From NCBI GenBank assembly GCA_023055505.1, contig JALIRH010000040.1, positions 1,121,001 through 1,185,000 of the forward strand: 64,000 nucleotides of DNA. Direction: 5' to 3'. Position numbers and translations under genes: made by a program. The stretch comes from Callipepla californica brunnescens. Lineage: Eukaryota > Chordata > Aves > Galliformes > Odontophoridae. Positions 24,876-35,748 of this stretch are shown here, one piece after another (the first letter of the stretch is position 1; every line of letters begins with the position of its first letter). The notes beneath the pieces were generated by a model. It ran no database searches. It had not been told where the DNA came from and saw only the letters and a program-made list of their open reading frames with translations.

Positions 24876-27745
24876 AACCAGGTGGCTTCTGCCAAATACT
24901 TCTCCCAATGCTTAAGTGTTCCGCCACCCATTGCTTTCAACATTGTTTTTAATAACCCATTGTATCTTTCAATTTTGCCAGAAGCTGGTGCGTGATGGGG
25001 GATATGATAAATCCATTTGATGCCATGATCTTTGGCCCAAGTATTTACAAGAGAATTTTCGAAATTAGTCCCATTATCTGACTCAATTCTTTCTGGAGTC
25101 ATGGAGTTCCATGTCACCACAGAACTTGTTTCTCAAGACCTAAGATGGTGTTTCAGGCAGTAGCATGGGGTACTGCATGTGTTTCAAGCCACCCAGTAGT
25201 TGCTTCCACCATGGTGAGCACATTATGCTTGCCATTGCAAGTTCTTGGCAAGGTGATATAATCAACCTGCCACGCCTCCCCATATTTCTACTTTTGCCAT
25301 CGCCCTTCCCCCCAAAGTGGTTTCATCCTCTTGGCTTATTTAATTGTGGCGCATGTATCACAGTCATGGATAACCTGTGCAATAACATCCATAGTCTCTA
25401 GTCCATTTATATGTTGCATCTCTTCCTTGCTGGCGTGAGGTCTCACTGAGCTAAAAATAATTCACACTTGTGTTGCCAGTCCAAGTCTGTTTGAGCCACC
25501 TTATCTTTATCAGCTTGATCTACCTGATGGTTATTCTGTTGTTCTTCAGTAGCCCGGCTCTTGGTCACATGGACATCTACATGACGCACTTTTACAACCA
25601 TATTCTTTATTCGAGCAGGAGTGTCTCTCTGCAGTTCAGCAGCCCAAATAGATTTACCCCTCTGTTGCCAGCCATTTTGTTCCCATTGCTGTAACCATCC
25701 CCATAAAGCATTTGCCACCATCCATGAGTCAGTGTAAAGATAAAGCACTATCCACCTCTCTCGTTCAGCAATATTTAAGGCCAGTTGTACAGCCTTTACC
25801 TCTGCAAATTGACTTGATTCTCCTTTTCCTTCAGTGGCCTCTGCAACTCATTGTGTGGGGCTCCACACAGCAGATTTCCATCTGCAATGCTTTCCCACAA
25901 TATGACACGATCCATCTGTGAACAGGGCATATCTCTTTTCATTGACTGGTGTTCATTGTTCATTGTATGGTGGGGCCTCTTTAGCACATAATATCTCCTC
26001 TGCTGGTGATGTTCCAAACTTTCTACCTTCAGGCCAGTCTATGATCACTTCTAGGATTCCTGGATGACTGAGGTTCCCCATCCGAGCTCACTGTGTAATC
26101 AGCGCAATCCACTTAACTCCAAGTGGCATCAGTAGCATGATGGGTGGAGGGGACCTTTCCTTTGAACATCCAGTTCAGCACTGGCAGTCGAGGTGCCAGA
26201 AGGACCTGCGTTTCCATACCGATTACTTTGGAAGCAGCTCGAACCCCCTTGTATGTGGCTAAGATCTCCTTTTCAGTTGGAGGGTAGCGCTCCTCAGACC
26301 CCCTGTACGCTCGACTCCAGAATCCAAGGGGTCAGCCTCCAGAAGCTCTTTGCCACAAACTCCAAGTGGGACCTTCCTTTCCAGCAGCAGTGTAGAGGAT
26401 TTTCTTTACATCCTGTCCCATCTGTACTGGCCCCAGGGCCACGGCACGGGCTTTCTCCTGCTTAATTTGCTCAAAAGCCTACTGCTGCTCATGGCCCCAT
26501 GCAAAATCATTCTTCTGCATCACCCGAAAGAGAGGGCTCACAATGAGACTGTAGTTTGGAACATGCATTCTCCAAAAGCCCACTACACCCAGAAAAGCTT
26601 GGGTGTCTGTCTTACTAGTGGGTGGAGACATGGCAGCGATTTTGTTAATCACATCTGTTGGGATGTGACAATGTCCATCTTGGCACTTTATACCTAGGAA
26701 CTGGATTTCCTGTGCAGGCCGTTTCACTTTGTTTTGCTTAATAGCAAAGCCAGCTCACAGGAGGATCTGGATTATTCTCTCTCCTTTCTCAAAAACTTCA
26801 CTTGCTGTATTGTGCCACACAATGGTATCATCCATGTATTGTAAGTGCTTGGGAGCACTGCCCTGTTCCAATGCAGTTTGGATCAACCCATGACAAATGG
26901 TTGGGCTATGCTTCCACCCATGGTGCAAACAGTTCCAGGTGTACTGAACGCCCCTCCATGTGAAAGCAAACTGCAGCCTACATTCTGTGGCCAAAGGAAT
27001 TGAAAGGAAGGCATTGGCAATGCCAGTGTCAATACCACTTGGCTGCTTTTGACTCCAGTTCATACTGGAGTTGGAGCATGTCTGGCACAGCAGCACTCAG
27101 TGGGGGTATGACTTCATTCAGGCCACGGTAATCTACTGTCACCCTCCATTCTCCGCTGGCTTTACGCACTGGCCATATGGGGCTGTTAAAATGTGAGTGG
27201 GTTTTACTGATCACTCCCTGGCTCTCTAGCTGATGAATCAGGTTATGAACGGGGAGCAAGGAATCCCTGTTAGTGCAGTACTGCTGTCTGTGCACTGTTT
27301 TTGTAGCAATTGGTACCTGTTGCTCTTTTACTCGTAGGAACCCCACAACAGATGAATCTTCCAACAGGCCAGGCAAAACAGACAGCTGCTTAATGTTTTC
27401 TGTACCTACAGCAGCTATTCCAAAAGTCCATCAATACCCCTTGGTATCCTTAAAACACCCCCTTCTAAGGTAATCAATACCAAGTATACATGGGGCCCCT
27501 GGGCCAGTCCCAATAGGATGTTTTTGCTAGTCTTTACCATTGCGGCTTATTTCAGCCTCCAACATTGCCAACTCTTGGGAACCCCCAGTCACCCAAGAAA
27601 TATAAATTATTTTTTTCTCTTGGTGACTTGAGGGCATTAGAGTGCATTGTGCACCAGTGTCCACCACTGCCTTATAGTTTTGTGGTTCTGATGTGCCAAG
27701 GCATCGAATCCACACAGTCCAACATACTCTATTATCCCTTTCCAC

Positions 27746-29752
27746 ACCCTGGCTGGGGGCAGGGCCCCTCTGTTACCTCTGTTGTTCTTACAGCTATTGC
27801 TGTGTCCTGCAGCCACTGGAGCAGTCACCTTTTTGTAGAAGTTAACCTTGGTGTTTGATCTGTCTTGTAATTCTTTCATCCATGCTTGAAGTGCAGGAGT
27901 GGATCTTCTATACCACTCTCCATGGTCACGTAGGTAATGCCACAAGGCAGTGTGCAGCATAGTCTTACTGTTGTCACTTGCTTGAGCAGGAGGAGGTCTT
28001 CTTTTGATAGCTGAGATGTTGCTGTTTTGGGAATCCTGGTCTCCACGAGATGTATCTGATACCACCATGGATTAATTAGTTCCATCAGAATAAAGCACGG
28101 TAGATAGTTTCTCCATTATATCTTCTTGATTGCTCTCCATTCTGTCCAGTTCTTCAGTTTCCTTTGCAGTGGCTTAAACATAAGCCTGTAGAGGGGTTAA
28201 ATGTAACTCAGTGTCTTGAAGTTTATTAATCAGTTCATTTATAAGGGGTCTTCTTTCCCCTCTGCCATATGTTGCTGCTAATGTACTGGCATACCTTTCT
28301 GGTGCAGTCCTTGTGAATATAAGCCACATATTTGGTGTGCACCTGACTCTCTCAAGATCATGTTCTTGATCTGGTTCATCATGATTGAATCCGGGATCAC
28401 GTAATATTTGCACCACAGCATACTCTCTCAAATAATGGATGCCCGTTTCCACAGCAGTAATAATGGTGACAATGTCTTTCTCACCTCCTACTCTTTCAAG
28501 ACTGTTACCCTCCTAGGTGTTGGTGGCCATGATCTTACTGGGGATCTCAGCCCTCCCTCTGGATATCCTGGATCTCAGAACTACTCCTCTGGACCTCTTT
28601 TCTCCTCTTCTCTTACAGTGTCTACTTCCTCTACTTTCTCCTCTTCCTTTCTTTTCTTCTAAGGGAGTCAAAATTCTTTTCATTTTCCATCCTCTTACAG
28701 GGGAAACTGACATCAATTCTGGTGCCACCTGTGGTTTATCAGATTAGTCAGTTTCAGTGCTCTTTCTCTCTAGCACAGCTTGGAATCTGTCTTGCTGAGA
28801 CTGGAGGGCATCTCTTTCAGATTGAAGGATGTCTTGTTGAGATTGGAGATACTTTTTCTCAGCTTAGAGATCATCCCTTTCAGCTCGGAGGCTTTCTTTC
28901 TCAGCTCAGAGGCACTCATGACAGGTCTTAAGATTCTCTTGACTGACTAGAAGGTTCTCTTTCTCAACCTGGAGATTCTGCCTTTCAGGTTGGAGACTCT
29001 CTTTCGATTTGGAGACTGTTTCTCAACTAGGAGACGCTCTTTCTGAGCCTGGAAGTCATCCTTCTCGGCTAGAAGACTCTCTTTCTGGATCTGGAGATTC
29101 TCCTTCTTGACTTGGGCTCTTTCCTGGAAACTTTCCTTTTCAGCCTGGAGACACTCGCTCAGTCTAGAGATTCTGTTTTTCGGTTAGAAGACTCTCTGGA
29201 TCTGGAGACTCTCTTGCTCTATTTCAGAGACTCTAAGCTTCTCTGGGATAGTGTTGAATAAGGCCTGTTAAGCATAAGCCAGACCCCAAATAATTCGGAC
29301 CTCCTCAGATCTGTCTGAGCTGACATCCCTGTCTTAAATATCTGCTTTAGTTCTCAGGATCTTGCAGGTGTTCAGGAGAAAAGTTCCATGATACTGGTAA
29401 TGTCTGTTTCTCTAAAGTCTCTTTCAGGTCACTCCAAACTCCCTTCCAGTCAGTATTCTCTAGCTTTAGGAAAGGCTTTCTCAAAATTTTATAAATACAG
29501 ATACTGATAAGGAGTACATTCAGGGAGATTGACACCATGATCATTAATTAGATGATCATCCAAAATAATGCATAAAGGATTCAAAGGAGAGACTTGGAGA
29601 CTGTTTAAAAATCAGAAGTTTTGTAGAATTAGCAGTTCTCTTTGTAGTTGAATACCACATTGTGTGCGGAAACCAAGTAGGTATTTCCAAAGAGTTTTTA
29701 ATTTATTTTACCAATACCTCCATAAATCAGATGGGCAAACTTAAATTAAGTC
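27746..29752 (-). pseudogene. gag: ERV L1 gag-like region, broken
   Basis: On the minus strand from 29752: an N-terminal part with a hydrophobic membrane-like segment (29347-29544, VSISLNVLLISICIYKIL), then a heptad coiled-coil region (about 28760-29240), a basic/acidic linker (28513-28728), and a capsid-like piece (28174-28452, with CTPNMWLIFTRTAPERYA). A proline- and lysine-containing stretch (27637-28068) then leads into the protease. I did not see a CCHC zinc knuckle. Frameshifts break it throughout. The capsid label is by position and not proven by motif. Confidence 0.65.
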
Positions 29753-29773
29753 GAGCCAGACGGGAAGACCAGT

Positions 29774-31037
29774 GTGGATGAACCAGGAACTTTTGTTGAG
29801 GCTCCGGGAAAAAAAGAGAGCCTATGGAAGATGGGACAGGCTACTTGGGGAGACTACAGAGAACTTGCCAAGATTTGCAGGCAGGAAGTTAGAAATGCAA
29901 AAGCCCAGCTTGAACTTAGACTGGCTACTGCAGTAAAGGAGAACAAAAAGTCCTTTTACAAATATATTAACAGTAAAAGAAGAACTAAGGAGAATTTCCC
30001 TACTTGATGCGGCAGGGAATGTAACCACAGAGGATGAGGAAAATGAGGAAAAGGGTGAGGTTCTCAATGCCTTCTTCACATCTGTCTTTAATAGACAGAT
30101 CAGTTATCCTCAGGGTACTTTTCGCCCTGACCTGGAAGTCTGGGACAAAGTGCATAATACACCCCCTGTGGTCCTAGCAGAGACAGTCAGAGACCTGCTC
30201 CTCCATCCGAACTGCCACAAGTCCATGGGACCAGATGGGATCCACCCAAGGGTGCTGAGGGAGCTGGCAGAGGTGATTGCCAAGCCGCTTTCTGCAATCT
30301 ATCAGCATTCCTGGTCATCTGGAGAGGTCCCACAAGATTGGAGGCTTGCCGATGTGACTCCCATCTACAAGAAAGGCCGTAAGGAAGATGCAGGGAACTA
30401 CAGGCCTGTCAGCCTGACCTCGGTATCAGGGAAAGTTATGGAGCAGTTGATCTTGAGGGAGATCACACAGCACGTGCATGGCAATCAGGGGATCAGACCC
30501 AGACAGCACGGGTTCACAAAGGGCAGGTGGTGCTTGTCCAGCCTCATCTCCTTCTATGACTGGGTGACCAGACTGGTAGATGAGGGAAAGGCTGTTGATG
30601 TAGTCTACCTGGACTTCAGCAAAGCCTTTGACACGGTCTCCCACAGTATTCTCCTGGGGAAACTGGCAGCCCGTGGTGTGGACAGGTTCACTCTTCTCTG
30701 GGTTGAGAATTGGCTAGAGGGCCGTGCCCAGCGGGTAGTGGTTAATGGAGTCAAGTCCAGCTGGCATCCCATTACGAGTGGTGTCCTCCAAGGGTCGGTA
30801 TTGGGGCCCATGTTGTTTAATATCTTTATTGATGACCTAGACAAGGGGATTGAGTGTACCCTCAGTAAGTTTGCAGATGACACCAAGTTGGGAGGATGTG
30901 TTGATCTGCCTGAGGGTAGGGAGGCCCTTCAGAGGGATCTGGATAGGCTGGACAGCTGGGCTGAGGTCAACAGGATGAAGTTCAGTAAGGCCAAGTGCTG
31001 GGCCCTGCACTTTGGCCACAATAACCCCATGCAGTGC
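29774..31037 (+). pseudogene. CR1 ORF2, 5' half (RT core)
   Basis: Reverse-transcriptase part of CR1 ORF2 upstream of the L2 insertion. A segment at 29774-30007 (with RQEVRNAKAQLELRL) is in another frame from the main part, so there is a frameshift near 30000. The main part from 30150 carries [42 protein letters not shown] and FADDTK. Unlike the sister CR1 it has Trp at the nonsense site. The open frame continues to 31184 only by running into the LTR of L2. Confidence 0.92.
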
Positions 31038-31612
31038 TGTCAACGGTTTACCGGGCTGGATCGGCCCGGTTCCGTGACGATTGGTGCGAGGGACCCACGG
31101 ACCCACGCCCCAGGAAAGGGCAAGGAAAAAGGGAAAAGGGAAAAGGGAGATGGGCCTAGAAACAAAACAGCGGCAACGATCTGAGGAGGAAAGCTAATTT
31201 ACTAAATATGATATCAGAAAGCAAAATAACAGAATATAATACAATATAATTGGAATTGAGGCTAATGAAATCAAATAAAATGAGCAAGAGAGAGTGTCCG
31301 ATAAACCGAAGGCCTTACGCTAACGCTGAAGGCGATACGGCAGCGAGCACCCACTGCTGAGTCGATCCCGAAGGAAAGAGCGTGTCCCGTGACCGCTGAG
31401 GGTTTTTATCTGTTCCCTCTGAGCGGAAAACACGTGAAAATACAAAGCATCGCAAAGTCCTCTGGGGAATGTAGTTCTTCTTCTCTTCTGAGACAAGTAT
31501 ACCTGGAATTATCAATGATCTATGGAGCTGAAGTATTAGCTCTTCAACTCTCAATGCAATACATGATGTTATGATGTGGAATACCAGTACCAAAAATCAT
31601 AAAACCATGACA
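31038..31612 (-). repeat. ERV L2 3' LTR
   Basis: 575 bp. In the provirus sense it starts TGTCATGG and ends GTTGACA, with 5-bp inverted ends TGTCA/TGACA. It differs from the 5' LTR only at 31045 (G here, A at the matching base 35780). The polypurine tract lies just upstream in sense. Confidence 0.97.
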
Positions 31613-31630
31613 TTCCACCCCTTATTCCAC
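31613..31630 (-). other. ERV L2 polypurine tract
   Basis: On the minus strand the sequence just before the 3' LTR reads GTGGAATAAGGGGTGGAA. This purine-rich tract is the expected primer site for plus-strand DNA synthesis. Confidence 0.8.
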
Positions 31631-31724
31631 ATTGTTACATCATGCTTGATACATACAGAAGAACAATGATTAACATGCATTAGATATACACGCACACAAC
31701 ATATATACAAGTATATACATGAAA

Positions 31725-34547
31725 TTACTGACTGCACTCCCCCAACATCAAATTCCCTTGTGGTACACACTGAACATCCCCATTCTTCTGCATCACCCAC
31801 CAAGTGGACCCAGGTCCCTGAGCAAAGACAGTTCCACGGAGAGGTTTGCCCTTTCCAGAAGCTGGAAGTACCCAAACCGCCTTGCCCAACATGTTCTTTA
31901 CATGTACTACAGGGACCTTATCTCCCTCTACAGCAGGTAGGGAGTTGGATTGGGCAGGACCATCACGATTGATGGATCCTCGAGTGTTGACCAACCAGGT
32001 GGCTTCGGCCAAATGCTTCTCCCAATGCTTAAATGTTCCGCCACCCATTGCTTTCAACATGGTTTTCAGCAACCCATTGTATCTTTCAATCTTACCAGAA
32101 GCTGGTGCGTGATAGGGGATATGATAAATCCATTCAATGCCATGATCTTTGGCCCAATTACTTACAAGAGAATTTTTGAAATGAGTCCCATTATCTGACT
32201 CAATTCTTTCTGGAGTGCCATGTCGCCATAGGACTTGCTTCTCGAGACCTAGAATGGTGTTTCGGGCGGTAGCATGGGGTACTGCATATGTTTCAAGCCA
32301 CCCAGTGGTTGCTTCCACCATGGTGAGCACATAACGCTTACCATTGCGAGTTCGTGGCAAGGTGATATAATCTACCTGCCACGCCTCCCCATATTTATAC
32401 TTTTGCCATCGCCCTTCCCCCCAAAGAGGTTTCATCCTCTTGGCTTGTTTAATTGTGGCGCAAGTATTACAGTCATGGATAACCTGTGCAATAGCGTCCA
32501 TAGTTAAGTCCACCCCTCGGTCTCTAGCCCATTTATATGTTGCATCTCTTCCTTGATGGCCCGAGGTCTCATGGGCCCATCGAGCTAAAAATAATTCACT
32601 CTTGTGTTGCCAGTCCAAGTCTACTTGAGCCATCTTAACTTTGGCAGCTCTATCTACCTGATGGTTATTCTGTTGTTCTTCAGTTGCTCGGCTTTTAGGA
32701 ACATGAGCATCTACATGGCGCACCTTTACAACCATATTCTTTACTCGGGCAGCAATATCTTTCCACAGTTCAGCAGCCCAAATAGGTTTACCCCTCCGTT
32801 GCCAGCCATTTTGTTCCCATTGCTGTAACCACCCCCATAAGGCATTTGCCACCATCCATGAGTCAGTGTAAAGATAAAGCACTGGCCACCTCTCGCGTTC
32901 AGCAACATCTAAGGCCAGCTGGACAGCCTTTACCTCTGCAAATTGGCTTGATTCTCCTTTTCCTTCAGTGGCCTCTGCAACTTGTCGTGTGGGACTCCAC
33001 ACTGCAGATTTCCATCTGCGGTGCTTTCCCACAATCCGACACGATCCATCTGTGAACAGGGCGTATCTCTTTTCATTGTCTGGTAGTTCATTGTATGGTG
33101 GGGCTTCTTTAGCACGTGATACCTCCTCTGCTGGTGTTGTTCCAAACTTTTTACCTTCAGGCCAGTCCATGATCACTTCTAGGATTCCTGGATGACTGAG
33201 GTTCCCCATCCGAGCTCGCTGTGTAATCAGTGCAATCCACTTACTCCAAGTGGCATCAGTAGCATGATGGGTAGAGGGAACCTTTCCTTTGAACATCCAG
33301 TTCAGCACTGGCAGTCGAGGTGCCAGAAGGAGCTGCGCTTCAGTACCGATTACTTCGGAAGCAGCTCGAACCCCCTCATACGCGGCTAAGATTTCCTTCT
33401 CAGTTGGAGTGTAGCGCTCCTCAGACCCCCTGTATGCTCGACTCCAGAAACCAAGGGGTCGGCCTCGGGTCTCTCCAGAAGCTCTTTGCCACAAACTCCA
33501 AGTGGGACCTTCCTTTCCAGCAGCAGTGTAGAGGATTTTCTTTACATCCTGTCCCGTCCGCACTGGCCCCAGGGCCACGGCACGGGCTATCTCCTGCTTA
33601 ATTTGCTCAAAAGCCTGCTGCTGCTCAGGACCCCATACAAAATCATTCTTCTTCCGCGTCACCCGAAAGAGAGGGCTCACAATGAGACTGTAGTTTGGAA
33701 CATGCATTCTCCAAAAGCCCACTACACCCAGAAAAGCTTGGGTCTCTGTCTTACTAGTGGGTGGAGACATAGCAATAATTTTGTTAATCACATCTGTTGG
33801 GATGTGACGACGTCCATCTTGCCACTTTATTCCTAGGAACTGAATTTCCTGTGCAGGCCCTTTCACTTTGCTTCGCTTAATAGCGAAGCCAGCTCGCAGG
33901 AGGATCTGAATTATTCTCTCTCCTTTCTCGAAAACTTCCCCTGCTGTATTGCCCCACACAATGATGTCATCAATGTATTGTAAGTGCTCAGGAGCACCGC
34001 CCTGTTCCAATGCAGTTTGGATCAACCCATGGCAAATGGTTGGGCTGTGCTTCCACCCCTGGGGCAAACGGTTCCAAGTGTACTGAATGCCTCTCCAGGT
34101 GAAGGCAAACTGCGGCCTGCATTCTGTGGCCAGAGGAATTGAAAAGAAGGCATTGGCAATGTCAATGGTGGCATACCACTTGGCTGCTTTTGACTCCAGT
34201 TCGTACTGGAGTTGAAGCATATCCGGCACAGCAGCACTCAGTGGGGGTGTGACTTCATTCAGGCCACGATAATCTACTGTCAGCCTCCATTCTCCACTGG
34301 CTTTACGCACCGGCCATATGGGGCTGTCAAAAGGTGAGTGAGTCATGGTCAACTCTTGTGAACCCCAAGTCACCCCAGAAATATAGATTAATTCTGTCCC
34401 TTGGTGACTCGAGGGCATTAGAGTGCACTGTGCACCAGTGTCCACCAATGCCTTATATTTTTGTGGTTCTGATGTGCCAGGCCATCGAATCCACACAGTC
34501 CAATACACTCTGTTATCCCTTTCCCCCCCCTGGCTGGGGGGCACGGG
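31725..34547 (-). CDS. pol: ERV L2 Pol: partial protease, RT, RNase H, integrase
   Basis: Open frame of about 939 codons on the minus strand. A protease start with DTGA at residues about 35-38 is cut short; RT follows with catalytic D near 128 (ATIDIANAF) and YIDD at 190-193. RNase H has DGS near 495 and YTDSWMVANALWGW. Integrase has an HHCC zinc site (HETSGH ... CNTC, about 648-682) and a D-D-E core (VDYITL, SDNGTH, GKIERYN, about 716-817). The style resembles spuma/ERV-L pol. Relative to L1 about 365 nt are missing between protease and RT, in frame. There is no ATG at the start; the frame opens right after the gag stop at 34548-34550 and is in the same frame as gag, so expression would need read-through. 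Confidence 0.9.
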   Translation of the reverse strand, partial: PVPPSQGGERDNRVYWTVWIRWPGTSEPQKYKALVDTGAQCTLMPSSHQGTELIYISGVTWGSQELTMTHSPFDSPIWPVRKASGEWRLTVDYRGLNEVTPPLSAAVPDMLQLQYELESKAAKWYATIDIANAFFSIPLATECRPQFAFTWRGIQYTWNRLPQGWKHSPTICHGLIQTALEQGGAPEHLQYIDDIIVWGNTAGEVFEKGERIIQILLRAGFAIKRSKVKGPAQEIQFLGIKWQDGRRHIPTDVINKIIAMSPPTSKTETQAFLGVVGFWRMHVPNYSLIVSPLFRVTRKKNDFVWGPEQQQAFEQIKQEIARAVALGPVRTGQDVKKILYTAAGKEGPTWSLWQRASGETRGRPLGFWSRAYRGSEERYTPTEKEILAAYEGVRAASEVIGTEAQLLLAPRLPVLNWMFKGKVPSTHHATDATWSKWIALITQRARMGNLSHPGILEVIMDWPEGKKFGTTPAEEVSRAKEAPPYNELPDNEKRYALFTDGSCRIVGKHRRWKSAVWSPTRQVAEATEGKGESSQFAEVKAVQLALDVAERERWPVLYLYTDSWMVANALWGWLQQWEQNGWQRRGKPIWAAELWKDIAARVKNMVVKVRHVDAHVPKSRATEEQQNNHQVDRAAKVKMAQVDLDWQHKSELFLARWAHETSGHQGRDATYKWARDRGVDLTMDAIAQVIHDCNTCATIKQAKRMKPLWGEGRWQKYKYGEAWQVDYITLPRTRNGKRYVLTMVEATTGWLETYAVPHATARNTILGLEKQVLWRHGTPERIESDNGTHFKNSLVSNWAKDHGIEWIYHIPYHAPASGKIERYNGLLKTMLKAMGGGTFKHWEKHLAEATWLVNTRGSINRDGPAQSNSLPAVEGDKVPVVHVKNMLGKAVWVLPASGKGKPLRGTVFAQGPGSTWWVMQKNGDVQCVPQGNLMLGECSQ

Positions 34548-35543
34548 CTATTGTGGCTGGTAGGTACCTCGCTCAGTTCTGAAGGAGTACCGTTCAGACA
34601 GGAGGACATCTTGCTCAGACAGGAGGGTGTCTCTTTCAGGTTGGAGAACATCTTGTTGCACAAACTGGAGACCATCATGTTGAGACTGAGGGTTGTTGAG
34701 TTCGGACTGGAGGACATCTCTTTCAGGCTGGAGGGTGTTTTTCTCGAACTGGAGGGCGTCCATGTTGGTCTGGAGAGCTTCTTGTTGAGACCGGAAGGTG
34801 TCTCTCTCGATCTGGAGGGCGTCTGTCTCGGTCTGGAGGGTCTGATTGTCAGCTAAAAGACTGTCTTTCTCAATTTGGAGACTGTCCCTTTCGGCTCGGA
34901 GACTCTCTCGCTCTATTTTAAAAACTCTAAGCCTCTCTGGAATAGTATTGAATAAGGCTCGGTAAGCATAAGCCAGACCCCAAATAATTTGGTCCTCCTC
35001 AGATCTGTCTGAGCCGCAACATCCCTGTCTCAAATATCTGCTTAGGTTCTCAGGGTCTTGCAGGTGTTCAGGAGAAAAGTCCCATGACACCGGTGATGCC
35101 CACTTCTCTAAAGTCTCTCCTAAGTCCCTCCAAACTCCCTGCCAGTCACTGTTCTCTGGCTCTGGGGAAGTCTTTCTCAAAATATTATAAATATAGATAC
35201 CGATAAGGAGTACATTCAGGGTGACTGACACCACAATCATTACGAGCATTGGATGAGCATTCAGAAAACGCCTAATGAATTCAAAGGAGAGGCCAGGAGC
35301 CGGTTTAAAAATCATGAGTTCCGTAACAACTCCACCTGGGGTTGCTCCCCCCGGAACTGAATGCCACATCATATACAAAAGCCAGGTAGGTATTTCCATC
35401 AGTGTTTTTAGTTTATCATATACAGACCAAGCTGCATAGATCAGACTGGCAAACTTAATTAAGTCCCAGTATATTCTGAGCATTACAAGGGAAGAAACCA
35501 CGAAATGCAGCCCCTTTAAGAGCAGTTTAAAAAGCGAGAGCAT
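34548..35543 (-). CDS. gag: ERV L2 Gag-position protein: membrane segments plus heptad coiled coil
   Basis: Intact 331-residue frame between the leader and pol. Residues 1-40 are hydrophobic; a clear membrane-spanning segment lies at about 99-122 (HPMLVMIVVSVTLNVLLIG). A tryptophan-rich soluble part follows (130-200), then from about 203 to the end a coiled coil of 7-residue units of the form ERDxLQ. The position is that of gag, but no capsid major homology region or zinc knuckle is present; L1 has further gag-like sequence after the coil that L2 has lost. Ordinary retroviral Gag is not an integral membrane protein, so the function is open: a rebuilt Gag, or an added protein. The ATG at 35543 is the first in the frame and is conserved in L3. 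Confidence 0.8.
   Translation of the reverse strand: MLSLFKLLLKGLHFVVSSLVMLRIYWDLIKFASLIYAAWSVYDKLKTLMEIPTWLLYMMWHSVPGGATPGGVVTELMIFKPAPGLSFEFIRRFLNAHPMLVMIVVSVTLNVLLIGIYIYNILRKTSPEPENSDWQGVWRDLGETLEKWASPVSWDFSPEHLQDPENLSRYLRQGCCGSDRSEEDQIIWGLAYAYRALFNTIPERLRVFKIERESLRAERDSLQIEKDSLLADNQTLQTETDALQIERDTFRSQQEALQTNMDALQFEKNTLQPERDVLQSELNNPQSQHDGLQFVQQDVLQPERDTLLSEQDVLLSERYSFRTERGTYQPQ
34560..34938 (-). repeat. 21-bp coding minisatellite in ERV L2 (about 18 units)
   Basis: Tandem 21-bp units, plus-strand type CTGGAGGGCGTCTGTCTCGGT, each encoding one heptad of the coiled coil. Units are diverged but stay in phase; one unit near 34660 is 3 bp longer, adding one residue. The same array occurs in L1 and L3 with different unit numbers. 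Confidence 0.9.
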
Positions 35544-35748
35544 TTTTTTTTTTTTTCTTTACTGAAACAAGCTAGCAGTACCCAAAAAAAATTTACAAAT
35601 ATCCCAGAACAACTGGCAGTACGCCCAGACTTCAAGGTCGTGTTATGCCGTACAGCACCTGCAGTACAGATAAGCTTGCTAGCAAGAGACAGAGATTCAC
35701 TCTATTCACTCTAAGAGTATGTCTCTGCCCGGCTAAGGCAGCTCGTTT
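35544..35748 (-). other. ERV L2 leader with tRNA-Lys remnant
   Basis: About 205 bp between PBS and gag start. Next to the PBS, plus-strand 35727-35735 reads GCCCGGCTA, the 5' end of tRNA-Lys, followed by 13 bases (AGGCAGCTCGTTT) and then the PBS. So the leader holds the two ends of the tRNA with its middle gone. A T run on the plus strand lies just upstream of the gag ATG. Confidence 0.75.

Larger units (their letters stand above)
22867..27745 (-). pseudogene. pol: ERV L1 pol (protease-RT-RNase H-integrase), broken
   Basis: Fragments of one polyprotein in order on the minus strand. Protease with DTGAQC near 27640; RT with SPIWPVRKASGEWR (27029-27376) and the YMDD catalytic box in the 26755-27096 fragment; thumb/connection (26479-26727); RNase H with YTDSWMVANALWGW (25443-25748); and the integrase core with ESDNGT and GKIERYNGLLK (24863-25120). 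Frameshifts and stops separate the pieces and a CR1 splits the integrase C-terminal part. The motif set resembles spumavirus-related ERV-L pol. The protein cannot be made intact. Confidence 0.9.

Noticed and set aside
31315..31593. Frames repeated in both LTRs of ERV L2 (also 36050-36328)
   Set aside because: A 92-codon frame lies in the LTR U3/R region in sense, but it has no motif and is disrupted or altered in L3; treated as chance.
34551..34856. Plus-strand open frame of leucine/glutamate-rich repeats (also 48522-48914)
   Set aside because: It is the reverse strand of the 21-bp heptad minisatellite; any in-phase 21-bp repeat keeps other frames open too.
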